Positions 1-6,274 of a stretch of DNA of 64,000 bases are shown one piece after another. Within the stretch, counting starts at the first letter, position 1. Every line of letters begins with the position of its first letter. The notes under the pieces are model-generated. The model was not told where the DNA came from, searched no databases, and was given only the letters and a program-made list of their open reading frames with translations. The stretch comes from UBA1562 sp041653955 (GTDB lineage: Bacteria; Omnitrophota; Gorgyraeia; Gygaellales; Profunditerraquicolaceae). A program made the position numbers and the translations under genes. Where the stretch lies: assembly GCA_041653955.1 (NCBI GenBank), contig JBAZEH010000002.1, forward strand, positions 1 through 64,000, read 5' to 3'.

Positions 1-29
1 ATTTGTTTTTAAGGTGTAAAGAGAGCTTT

Positions 30-197
30 AGCGAGGACGCACGCCGCGAACCTGTATTTTTTTATTGTTGTAGAGCGGCGAGCCACGCCGCACACGCATT
101 GCATTAGCTCGAAGCGAGCGGCCCAGCGAGCGCCGTTGCACGCTCAATGTGGGAGCGCCCCCCAGGGCGCGGTGCATTTAAGCTGTTTCCTTAGAGA
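30..197. repeat. Direct repeat, left copy (structured, REP-like)
   Basis: This 168-bp block is repeated in the same orientation at 1422-1614, with long identical stretches at both ends. It is GC-rich and full of short palindromes, for example GAGCGGCG-agcca-CGCCGC and GCGCCC-ccca-GGGCGC, so it can fold heavily as DNA or RNA. No open reading frame in it looks coding. Together the two copies bracket the small protein/nucleotidyltransferase cassette. An integron attC site was considered, but no clear GTTRRRY core is visible. Function unknown. Confidence 0.85.
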
Positions 198-299
198 CCG
201 GCTTTACCCCACCCTTAGAGACAAAAACGACAAAAGGCGGGGCAGAGCGTAGTCATAGCGGGAGAGGTTGTTTCCTGACTTCGTACTTGTTTCTGATAG

Positions 300-347
300 T
301 TACCTAACAAATACCCTATTTTCTCCTATTTGTTAGGTAATTTTTTT
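300..347. terminator. Intrinsic terminator-like hairpin
   Basis: A perfect 14-bp inverted repeat (TTACCTAACAAATA at 300-313, its complement at 327-340) with a 13-nt loop is followed by seven T residues. It sits between the left direct repeat and the cassette promoter, so it probably insulates the cassette from upstream transcription. The stem is AT-rich and therefore weaker than a typical terminator. Confidence 0.6.
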
Positions 348-356
348 GTAAAATAA

Positions 357-398
357 TTTACACTACATTTTTAATTTTATGTTATAATGTAGTGTAAA
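357..398 (+). promoter_or_regulatory. Cassette promoter inside a palindromic operator / left inverted end
   Basis: Perfect 12-bp arms (TTTACACTACAT at 357-368 and its complement at 387-398) enclose a consensus -10 box TATAAT at 383-388. Such a palindrome over a promoter is typical of autoregulated toxin-antitoxin operons. The 40 bp from 359 to 398 recur in inverted orientation at 1371-1410 (34 of 40 identical), so this is also the left end of a terminal inverted repeat. A -35 box at good spacing is not obvious (TTTACA is 20 bp away). Confidence 0.7.
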
Positions 399-409
399 GG
401 AGAAAAGCT

Positions 410-715
410 ATGAAAGTATTACAAGGAATTCTATCCGAAAGTAAAGATTACTACCTTCAGGCAAGAGAGAAGATTAAGAAAAAGCTTGCCAACCTGCCAA
501 AAGGCAGCGTAAAAGAGAGGATAATAGCCAAAAAAAAATATTATTATCTCCAACAGAGAGTCGGTAAGAAAGTAGTCCATAAATATTTAGGAAAGAGAAG
601 GCCGGAAGAAGTCATGAAACAGATAAAAGAACGCAAGGCGCTGGGAGTTGAATTAAGAAAGGTCAACGAGGCATTAAGGATTATTAAGCGCTCGGAAGGC
701 AGAAGGCATGGTTGA
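410..715 (+). CDS. Small basic protein, putative antitoxin-like partner of the nucleotidyltransferase
   Basis: A 101-residue, strongly basic protein with a good RBS (AAAGGAG, 7 nt before ATG). The middle carries KYYYLQQRVGKKVVHKYLG, a beta-hairpin-like pattern seen in small uncharacterised proteins of the DUF6788 type that often accompany nucleotidyltransferases; the C-terminal third is helical and charged. It overlaps the next gene by 8 bp, implying translational coupling. From position and basic charge it may be the antitoxin or operator-binding partner of the downstream enzyme, possibly recognising the palindromes at both cassette ends. That role is inferred; no catalytic motif is visible. 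Confidence 0.6.
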   Translation: MKVLQGILSESKDYYLQAREKIKKKLANLPKGSVKERIIAKKKYYYLQQRVGKKVVHKYLGKRRPEEVMKQIKERKALGVELRKVNEALRIIKRSEGRRHG

Positions 716-1406
716 TCTTATTGGGAAAATTCTCAAGGTATTTGCTGATAATAATCTTTTTGAAGAGGGAGTTGAGCTGATCGGCAGCTGGTGCTTTAAG
801 TTATACCAAAAGCATCTTGGGGTAGTAAATTTTCCTCTGCGGACTCCGGATATCGATTTCCTGATACCCACTCCTTTTCAAGGCAAAGAACATGCAGATT
901 TTATAAAACAATTAGAAGCCCTGGGCTTCGATATAGACTTCAAAAGCGATGGTTCGCTATATTTGTGGAATGCGGAATTAAAGATTGAGTTTATTACTGC
1001 TGAAAAGGGTAAGGGTACTGATAAAGCTATTAAGGTTAATAAGCTCGGCGTTAACGCTATTCCTTTAAGGCATGTTGGATTACTCCTCGATAAGCCAATA
1101 ATGATTACTGATAACGGAAAGAAGATTCGGGTTCCGGAGCCCAGCCGTTTCTGCCTTCATAAGCTTATTATCGCCTCCCGGAGAAGGAAACTGGATAAAA
1201 GTTTAAAAGACCTGCAACAGGCAATTTATACCTCTACAATTGTTGATAAGAAAGAAATACAAGAATTATTCCGGATCTTGCCGCAGAAATGGGGTCAGGC
1301 TATACTGAGGATGTTAGATAAGGCTAAGGTGGAATTCCCCTCGATGGGTGCAGAGATAGATGGATTATCGCTTACACTACAAAATGTCGTAAAATTAAAA
1401 ATGTAG
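708..1406 (+). CDS. Nucleotidyltransferase of the DNA polymerase beta superfamily, putative toxin
   Basis: A 232-residue protein with the minimal nucleotidyltransferase signature: G26-S27 followed by TPDIDF with the metal-binding pair D48 and D50. This class includes type IV toxin-antitoxin toxins such as AbiEii and MenT, which transfer nucleotides to RNA or protein targets. The C-terminal half (PSRFCLHKLIIASRRR onward) is helical and basic, as in AbiEii-like enzymes. It follows a small basic gene with an 8-bp overlap, the usual order for such pairs. The last codons and stop lie inside the right-hand inverted repeat, so the gene and the element end are fused. The family is reasonably sure; the toxin role is inferred from context. 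Confidence 0.7.
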   Translation: MVDLIGKILKVFADNNLFEEGVELIGSWCFKLYQKHLGVVNFPLRTPDIDFLIPTPFQGKEHADFIKQLEALGFDIDFKSDGSLYLWNAELKIEFITAEKGKGTDKAIKVNKLGVNAIPLRHVGLLLDKPIMITDNGKKIRVPEPSRFCLHKLIIASRRRKLDKSLKDLQQAIYTSTIVDKKEIQELFRILPQKWGQAILRMLDKAKVEFPSMGAEIDGLSLTLQNVVKLKM

Positions 1407-1410
1407 TGTA
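1371..1410. repeat. Right inverted end of the nucleotidyltransferase cassette
   Basis: Reverse-complementing this stretch gives the left element at 359-398: the outer 20 bp are identical and 34 of 40 positions match overall. Like the left copy it is itself a hairpin (TACACTACA at 1373-1381, TGTAGTGTA at 1402-1410). It overlaps the last codons and TAG stop of the nucleotidyltransferase. It may be a transposon-like terminal inverted repeat or a second operator for the cassette regulator. No target-site duplication is evident. Confidence 0.8.
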
Positions 1411-1421
1411 GCGCTGTCTGA

Positions 1422-1614
1422 AGCGAGGACGCACGCCGCGACCCTGGATTTTTTTATTGTTTTAGAGCGGCGAGCCACGCCGAACACGCATTGCATTAGC
1501 TGGAAGCGAGCGCCATTGCACGCTCAATACGGGAGCGCCCTCCCTAAAGGGACTTCCTCGCCCTGCGGGCTCGGTCGCCCAGGGCGCGGTGCATTTAAGC
1601 TGTTTCCTTAGAGA
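1422..1614. repeat. Direct repeat, right copy, with loop insertion
   Basis: Second copy of the block at 30-197. Relative to the left copy it lacks about 10 bp near 1510 and carries about 35 extra bp near 1530-1575. The extra bases fall in the loop of the GCGCCC/GGGCGC hairpin and themselves contain small hairpins (CCCTAAAGGG, GCCCTGCGGGC). Outside these indels the copies are nearly identical, down to the shared end TTTAAGCTGTTTCCTTAGAGA-like tail. No gene is seen between 1407 and 1669. Confidence 0.85.
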
Positions 1615-1646
1615 TTAGTTTGGATTAAAAATAGAAACGTCCTTAC

Positions 1647-1676
1647 CTATAAGATGTCACCTACCTAAGATGTCAC
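1647..1676. repeat. Short tandem direct repeat over the MATE gene start
   Basis: CCTATAAGATGTCAC is followed 4 bp later by CCTAAGATGTCAC; the second copy includes the ATG of the MATE gene. There is no recognisable RBS between them. It could be a remnant insertion-sequence end or a regulator site. The role is unknown. Confidence 0.5.
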
Positions 1677-3016
1677 TTTTAGTCAAAGACAGGGTTTCCT
1701 CTACTCTTATACGCATGGCTGTTCCGATGTTAGCCGGGACATTTGCCATGAATGCGTATCATTTGGTAGATACATGGTTTGTATCGCGGTTGGGTACCAA
1801 TGCCTTGGCGGCAATGTCATTCACGTTCCCGGTTGTCATGCTTCTTGGTTTTATTATGCGCGGGTTGGGGACCGGGGCTATGACAGTAGTGGCGCATGCC
1901 TTAGGCAGGGGGAAACAGAAGACCGCTGCGCGCATTACTACGCATGCGGCTTTTTTGTCTTCAAGCGTAGCCTTGGTTTTAACGGCAACCGGGCTCTTGA
2001 CGATCAAGCCGCTCTTTATGCGTTTGGGTGCAGAAGGGCATGTTTTTGCGTTGACGCAGCAATATATGTCGATTTGGTATTATGGGCTGGTTTTCAGGGT
2101 CTTACATATGATGTTCGCCGATATCATTATCGGTACCGGCCACACTAAGGCAGTAAGCTTTCTTATGGTTTTTGGCACCATGTTAAATTTTATTCTTGAC
2201 CCTATTATGATTTTCGGGTTATGGGGGTTTCCGAGAATGGGGATAAGAGGAGCGGCGCTGGCTACAGTTGTTTCCGAAACTCTCATATTGGTCGCGGCAT
2301 TCCTGTTTATCCATAGAAGGTATAACTTAATCGTTTTTACTTCGCATTCGCTTGGCCGTATCGTTGCCTCCTGGCGCAGGATCCTGTATATCGGTGTCCC
2401 TACTACGTTAAGTTCTGTCTTGGTTCCGTTATCTGCGATGATCGTAATTAAGATAGTCTCGGGGTTTGGCGAGGCTGCGGTTGCTGCTGTAGGGGTTGCA
2501 AGCCGTATCGAGATGTTTGCATTCATGGTCCCTATGACCGTAGGGATGTCCTTAGTTCCGTTTGTTGCCCAGAATTACGGGGCAAAGCGTTTTGACCGGA
2601 TAAAAGCTGTGCGTAAAGGTACAATGCTTTTTGCGCTCAGCTTCGGTTTTATTATTGCGGTAGTTTTCTTGGTTATCGCGCGGCCCCTGGGCAGATTGTT
2701 TTCTTCCGATCCCGATGTAATCAATATCCTGGTACGCTATATTTACATTACTTGTTTTGGCTATGGATTCCTGGAAGTGCATCGTTATGCTACTTTCTAT
2801 TTTACCGGGATACATAAACCGCTTTTTTCCGCTTCTCTGACCGCGATCCGCGTGGTTATTTTGATGATACCCCTGGTGTATTTCGGCGCGAGGCTCTTCG
2901 GCATCAACGGCATTTTCTGGGGCAGGTTGCTTACAGATATACTTTCTGCTATTATAGGGATTATATGGACAGGCAGGATCATTAAGAAAATCGCCTATAA
3001 TCCTTTGCTAATGTAA
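1670..3016 (+). CDS. MATE family multidrug/sodium antiporter
   Basis: A 448-residue, about 12-helix membrane protein with the two-lobed MatE architecture. The N-terminal hallmark (AVPMLAGTFAMNAYHLVDTWFVSRLG-type segment, residues 17-42) and the matching start of the second lobe (IGVPTTLSSVLVPLSAMIV, near 240) are clear, and the length is normal. MATE proteins export cationic drugs or metabolites using a sodium or proton gradient. The chosen ATG gives the correct N-terminus but has a poor RBS inside a short direct repeat, so translation may be weak or regulated. The substrate cannot be told from sequence. Confidence 0.92.
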   Translation: MSLLVKDRVSSTLIRMAVPMLAGTFAMNAYHLVDTWFVSRLGTNALAAMSFTFPVVMLLGFIMRGLGTGAMTVVAHALGRGKQKTAARITTHAAFLSSSVALVLTATGLLTIKPLFMRLGAEGHVFALTQQYMSIWYYGLVFRVLHMMFADIIIGTGHTKAVSFLMVFGTMLNFILDPIMIFGLWGFPRMGIRGAALATVVSETLILVAAFLFIHRRYNLIVFTSHSLGRIVASWRRILYIGVPTTLSSVLVPLSAMIVIKIVSGFGEAAVAAVGVASRIEMFAFMVPMTVGMSLVPFVAQNYGAKRFDRIKAVRKGTMLFALSFGFIIAVVFLVIARPLGRLFSSDPDVINILVRYIYITCFGYGFLEVHRYATFYFTGIHKPLFSASLTAIRVVILMIPLVYFGARLFGINGIFWGRLLTDILSAIIGIIWTGRIIKKIAYNPLLM

Positions 3017-3032
3017 GGAGGGCCTTAAAACA

Positions 3033-3464
3033 ATGGAGAATCCAGGAGAGAATAAACCGGTAGGCTGTGTTTTTCATTGGGGTTTTGAATGGAAGACAAA
3101 ATTAACTATTTTTGGTTTGCCTTTGGTGCATATCGCAGTGGGGCGTAATCGTTCAACCGGGAAACTGTTAGTAGCTAAAGGCATAATAGCTATCGGCCAG
3201 TTTGCTGTTGGTTTTGTTGCCATTGCCCAGTTCGGATTAGGGCTGTTTTTGGGTTTAGGCCAGTTCGCTGCCGGATCATTCGCAGTCGCACAATTTGCCT
3301 TAGGACTTTATTTCGGTTTAGGCCAGTTCGCTACTGGCTTTATCTGTATTGCCCAGTTTGGGCTAGGCCAGTATGTGCTCGCCCAGATCGGTTATGGTAA
3401 ATATATCTGGTCGATGGCCGCGAAGGATCCGCAGGCGCTCGAATATTTCAGGAGTTTATTATGA
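3033..3464 (+). CDS. Repeat-containing small membrane protein, unknown function
   Basis: 143 residues with a soluble N-terminus (about 50 residues) and then a hydrophobic array of imperfect units built on GQFA-x-G-x3-IAQFGLG. Two consecutive units, from about residue 57 to 102, are nearly the same. The regular Gly/Gln/Phe periodicity suggests stacked membrane hairpins or a lipid-facing solenoid. RBS TAAGGAGGG precedes the ATG. It overlaps the following thioredoxin-like gene by 4 bp (ATGA), so the two are co-translated. I do not recognise a characterised family. Confidence 0.75.
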   Translation: MENPGENKPVGCVFHWGFEWKTKLTIFGLPLVHIAVGRNRSTGKLLVAKGIIAIGQFAVGFVAIAQFGLGLFLGLGQFAAGSFAVAQFALGLYFGLGQFATGFICIAQFGLGQYVLAQIGYGKYIWSMAAKDPQALEYFRSLL

Positions 3465-4009
3465 ATTGGGGGCGCAAAGATATCTTTAGCGGTTTATCCA
3501 TTCCTTTGACGGTATTATCCCTGGCAATCTTTGCCCATGCGGCAGGGTTTGAAGCGGGGTCCCCAGCCCCGTATTTTAAAGTTATATCAGGGGGTAATGA
3601 AGAATTGGAGTTAAAAGACATAAAAGGGAAAGTAGCGGTTATATTCTACGAAACAAAGGATACGGTAGAACAGAACCGCCGCTTAAAGGATGAACTCGAT
3701 AGGTTCTATGATATGCAGCCTGGCCGTATAAAAAGGCTGATACTAAGAGTCCCCGTTATAAATTGTAAGGGAGTAATCTTTTCCGACGCATGGAAAAATA
3801 ACCTTAGGGAGAGTTCCAAGAAAGAAGGTATAACCATATATGGAGATTGGGACGGGAAGATGTTTTTTTCTTATGGGATCAAAGATAAAGAAAGTAACCT
3901 GATCATAATTGGCACAGACGGGATAGTGAAGTACTGCTCTGCGGGGATAGTAGAAGAAAAAGATTTTGACAAGATCAAGGATCTATTAGCTGCCGAGTCC
4001 GGGCTATAA
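3461..4009 (+). CDS. Periplasmic thioredoxin-fold protein, YtfJ-like
   Basis: 182 residues: a signal peptide ending near residue 27 (AHAAG), then a thioredoxin/peroxiredoxin-like fold with the entry motif AGSPAPYF and a GKVAVIFYETKD strand. The place normally holding the redox CxxC has no cysteine (YETKDTVEQN). Two cysteines elsewhere (VPVINCKG, VKYCSAG) could form a disulphide. This resembles the YtfJ family, thioredoxin-like periplasmic proteins of unknown activity. It is coupled to the repeat membrane protein upstream. A classic thiol-disulphide oxidoreductase is unlikely because the active-site motif is absent. Confidence 0.6.
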   Translation: MNWGRKDIFSGLSIPLTVLSLAIFAHAAGFEAGSPAPYFKVISGGNEELELKDIKGKVAVIFYETKDTVEQNRRLKDELDRFYDMQPGRIKRLILRVPVINCKGVIFSDAWKNNLRESSKKEGITIYGDWDGKMFFSYGIKDKESNLIIIGTDGIVKYCSAGIVEEKDFDKIKDLLAAESGL

Positions 4010-4089
4010 GCTTGCCTGGAATGGCCAGGCAGGGGTAAAAGTAGCCTTGTTAAGCCGAAGTGAAGGGCCGGATTCCCTTGCGTTTATTC

Positions 4090-4118
4090 TTGACTTCATC
4101 TTTTTTTGGGCATATAAT
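4090..4118 (+). promoter_or_regulatory. Sigma70-type promoter of aqpZ
   Basis: TTGACT (4090-4095), 17-bp spacer, perfect TATAAT (4113-4118). Transcription would start near 4125, leaving an unusually long leader of about 165 nt before the aquaporin ATG. The leader contains the terminator-like hairpin at 4205-4260. Confidence 0.8.
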
Positions 4119-4204
4119 TTTATTGTTGCAAAAGACAGACCCAGAAGCCTTTTTAAGAAAAAGATAGGTTAGGGTGGGGTCATATGGATGAAGGACAACA
4201 TAAG

Positions 4205-4260
4205 ATTTCACAAGTCAATTGTTTATGCGTAAACAAAAGGCGAGTGAAATTTTTTATTTT
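4205..4260 (+). terminator. Terminator-like hairpin in the aqpZ leader (possible attenuator)
   Basis: ATTTCAC (4205-4211) pairs with GTGAAAT (4244-4250), with an inner hairpin GTTTA-tgcg-TAAAC (4221-4234), and is followed by a T-rich run. It lies between the promoter and the gene, about 40 nt before the start codon, so it would stop or modulate transcription of aqpZ. The stem is modest. Confidence 0.45.
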
Positions 4261-4291
4261 TAGGGTATCTTTTTTATAAAAGGAGGGAGAA

Positions 4292-4981
4292 ATGAGGGCG
4301 TATTGCGCTGAATTTTTTGGAACATTCTGGTTAGTTTTAGGGGGCTGCGGAAGCGCGGTTCTCGCTGCGGCATTCCCGGGTTTAGGCATAGGGTTGCTTG
4401 GTGTTGCCCTTGCGTTCGGTTTAACAGTATTAACCATGGCGTATGCTATCGGGCATATTTCAGGATGCCATCTTAATCCGGCAGTTTCCATAGGATTATG
4501 GGCTGGCGGGCGTTTCCCGGCAAAAAAGTTGGCGCCTTATATCATTGCCCAGGTCCTTGGCGGTATTGTTGCCGGAGGCGTTCTTTATGTTATCGCTACC
4601 GGTAAGGCCGGTTTTAGCCTTGCTGCGGGCTTTGCCTCTAATGGTTATGGGGCACATTCTCCGGGTGGTTATTCATTGCTGGCAGCGCTAGTTACAGAGA
4701 TAGTTATGACTATGGCCTTTTTGGTTATTATTATGGGCGCTACCGATAAGCGGGCGCCGCAAGGCTTTGCCCCGATTGCTATTGGTCTGGGATTGACTTT
4801 GATCCATTTAATCAGCATACCTGTTACCAATACATCGGTAAACCCGGCACGCAGCACCGGTGTTGCGCTATTTGTCGGGGATTGGGCGGTTGCTCAACTT
4901 TGGCTATTCTGGGTGGCTCCGATAGTTGGGGCTTTGATCGGCGCGGCAATATATCGTTTCGTAGGCCAGAAAGCAGAATAA
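4292..4981 (+). CDS. aqpZ: Aquaporin Z-type water channel
   Basis: 229-residue six-helix MIP-family protein with both pore motifs: HLNPAVS in the first half and VNPARSTG in the second. The N-terminus (AEFFGTFWLVLGGCGSAVLAA) is nearly that of E. coli AqpZ. Residues around the second motif and the length fit a water-selective aquaporin rather than a glycerol facilitator, which would be about 270 residues with an extended loop. A strong RBS (AAAGGAGGG) precedes the ATG. Expressed from its own promoter at 4090 through a long structured leader. Confidence 0.95.
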   Translation: MRAYCAEFFGTFWLVLGGCGSAVLAAAFPGLGIGLLGVALAFGLTVLTMAYAIGHISGCHLNPAVSIGLWAGGRFPAKKLAPYIIAQVLGGIVAGGVLYVIATGKAGFSLAAGFASNGYGAHSPGGYSLLAALVTEIVMTMAFLVIIMGATDKRAPQGFAPIAIGLGLTLIHLISIPVTNTSVNPARSTGVALFVGDWAVAQLWLFWVAPIVGALIGAAIYRFVGQKAE

Positions 4982-5003
4982 TTAATTAGAGAGGAGGAGC
5001 GAG

Positions 5004-5345
5004 ATGAAGAAGATATTGTTTTTGGGGATTATTGTTTGTTTAGGTTGCGGCATGTTTTTGGCCACCGGTTGCGCTAAAAAGGCTGCTTCGGCCAGCGAAG
5101 CAATCCAGAATTCCAAAACGCTTAAGACCGTTCAAGAACAGGCCGATTATCTAATTAGCCAGGCCCAGGCATTCTATAATTCTAAGGAATTTCAACAGGC
5201 TATTCAGGCCGCTCAGTATGTATTAGCTAATTTAGACAAAAACTCCCAGCCTGCTAAGGATCTGATTGAAAAGGCAAAGGCCCAGCTGCAAGCTATTGCC
5301 CAGCAAACAGTGGGAGATGTAAAGAGTAAGATTTTTGGTAATTAG
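5004..5345 (+). CDS. Small lipoprotein with one TPR-like helical pair
   Basis: 113 residues with a type II signal peptide and lipobox (LATGC, Cys23), then a Ser/Ala linker and amphipathic helices (QAQAFYNSKEFQQAIQAAQY, NSQPAKDLIEKAKAQLQAIA) resembling a single TPR or BamD-like hairpin. It is probably anchored to the inner leaflet of the outer membrane or to the inner membrane. RBS GAGGAGGAG lies 6 nt upstream. A bidirectional terminator follows at 5462. Function unknown. Confidence 0.7.
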   Translation: MKKILFLGIIVCLGCGMFLATGCAKKAASASEAIQNSKTLKTVQEQADYLISQAQAFYNSKEFQQAIQAAQYVLANLDKNSQPAKDLIEKAKAQLQAIAQQTVGDVKSKIFGN

Positions 5346-5461
5346 TAATTCTTAGCGTAACTGGGTTAGCGCCCGGTTCTATGAGTTGGGCAGATTTTAA
5401 CATTGCCAGTGACAATGAAGTTGTTCTGCCTGCTTTAACTCGCTGCATATTAATTATTTAG

Positions 5462-5500
5462 AATAAATCCCCGATAGAGAAGATCTTTCGGGGATTTATT
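5462..5500. terminator. Bidirectional intrinsic terminator
   Basis: Perfect 13-bp arms AATAAATCCCCGA (5462-5474) and its complement (5488-5500), with a 13-nt loop. The AT-rich outer part of each arm supplies the U-tract in both directions. It ends the aqpZ-lipoprotein transcript. Confidence 0.85.
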
Positions 5501-5543
5501 TATCTCTTGATTCCCTTTGGCCCTATCCCCTAAAACTGAACAG

Positions 5544-5572
5544 TTTACAAGTTGAGTCTACCGGTGTATGAT
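5544..5572 (+). promoter_or_regulatory. Sigma70-type promoter for the DUF3313 lipoprotein
   Basis: TTTACA (5544-5549), 17-bp spacer, TATGAT (5567-5572), followed by a strong RBS GGGAGG and ATG at 5595. Confidence 0.65.
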
Positions 5573-5594
5573 ATAAGTAAGGGAGGCATAAAAT

Positions 5595-6257
5595 ATGGCA
5601 AAGCACATGTTCATGGGAGAGAAAATGAATATTGTAAAAGAGAAGTTAAATATCTGTCTTGTTCTTTCCGTTTTTATGGTAATTTTTTTAATAGGAGGGT
5701 GCTCAACGATGAAAACGCCTAAATCCGGTTTTTTGGAGGATTATTCGGAATTTCAAGTTGACCCTAAAGATAAAAGCCTTCTATGGTATGAGAAGAAAGG
5801 GGTTGATTGGAAACGTTTTAAAAAGCTGATGATTGACCCCGTGGTAGTTTATTTCCATCCTGACGCGCTTAACCGCGCGATCCAGCCGGAAGAGCTGGAG
5901 AAACTGACCGGGTATTTTAGAGAGACTGTTATCAATGAGGTTAAGGATGAATATCCGGTTACGGATACCCCGGGGGCCGATGTTTTAAGGATACGCACGG
6001 CGATTACAGATGTAATTCCGGTAAAACCGGTTACGAATATACTGTCTGTTGCGGCTATTGGTATCCCGTTAGATATGGGTGGGGCTGCTATAGAAGCGGA
6101 GTTCCTGGATTCTGAGACCGGTGAACGTTTGGGGGCAGTTGTGGATATGAAGTTAGGCACGCCTTTAGATTTTAGCGGTTTAACTTCATTAGGCCATACC
6201 AAGACAGCTTTTCGGCAGTGGGCAAAGCAGCTAAAACAGGCGCTTGCTGAGCCGTAA
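5595..6257 (+). CDS. DUF3313-type lipoprotein
   Basis: 220 residues with a lipoprotein signal peptide (hydrophobic stretch and LIGGC, Cys at about 36), then the DUF3313 pattern: GFLEDYSEF near the start, a strand and turn around LMIDPVVVYFHP, and an alternating beta segment with DVLRIRTAITDV. Family members are outer-membrane-anchored proteins of unknown function. Two starts are plausible: 5595 (RBS GGGAGG) or an in-frame ATG at 5625 preceded by GGAGAG, the latter giving a more usual signal peptide length. The next gene follows within 18 bp and may be co-transcribed. Confidence 0.8.
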   Translation: MAKHMFMGEKMNIVKEKLNICLVLSVFMVIFLIGGCSTMKTPKSGFLEDYSEFQVDPKDKSLLWYEKKGVDWKRFKKLMIDPVVVYFHPDALNRAIQPEELEKLTGYFRETVINEVKDEYPVTDTPGADVLRIRTAITDVIPVKPVTNILSVAAIGIPLDMGGAAIEAEFLDSETGERLGAVVDMKLGTPLDFSGLTSLGHTKTAFRQWAKQLKQALAEP

Positions 6258-6274
6258 ATAAAAAAGGAGCCGGA

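Noticed and set aside
30..1614. Direct repeats as an integron attC pair around a toxin-antitoxin cassette
   Set aside because: Length and structure are suggestive, but no clear GTTRRRY / RYYYAAC core sites and no integrase are visible.
30..1614. CRISPR array
   Set aside because: Only two copies of a long repeat separated by more than 1 kb of genes; no regular short spacers.
1774..2148. ORF of 124 aa in another frame inside the MATE gene
   Set aside because: Shadow frame; low-complexity composition and no RBS, while the MATE frame is fully conserved.
5849..6202. Minus-strand ORF opposite the DUF3313 gene
   Set aside because: Antisense shadow rich in Ser/Ile/Thr with no start signal.
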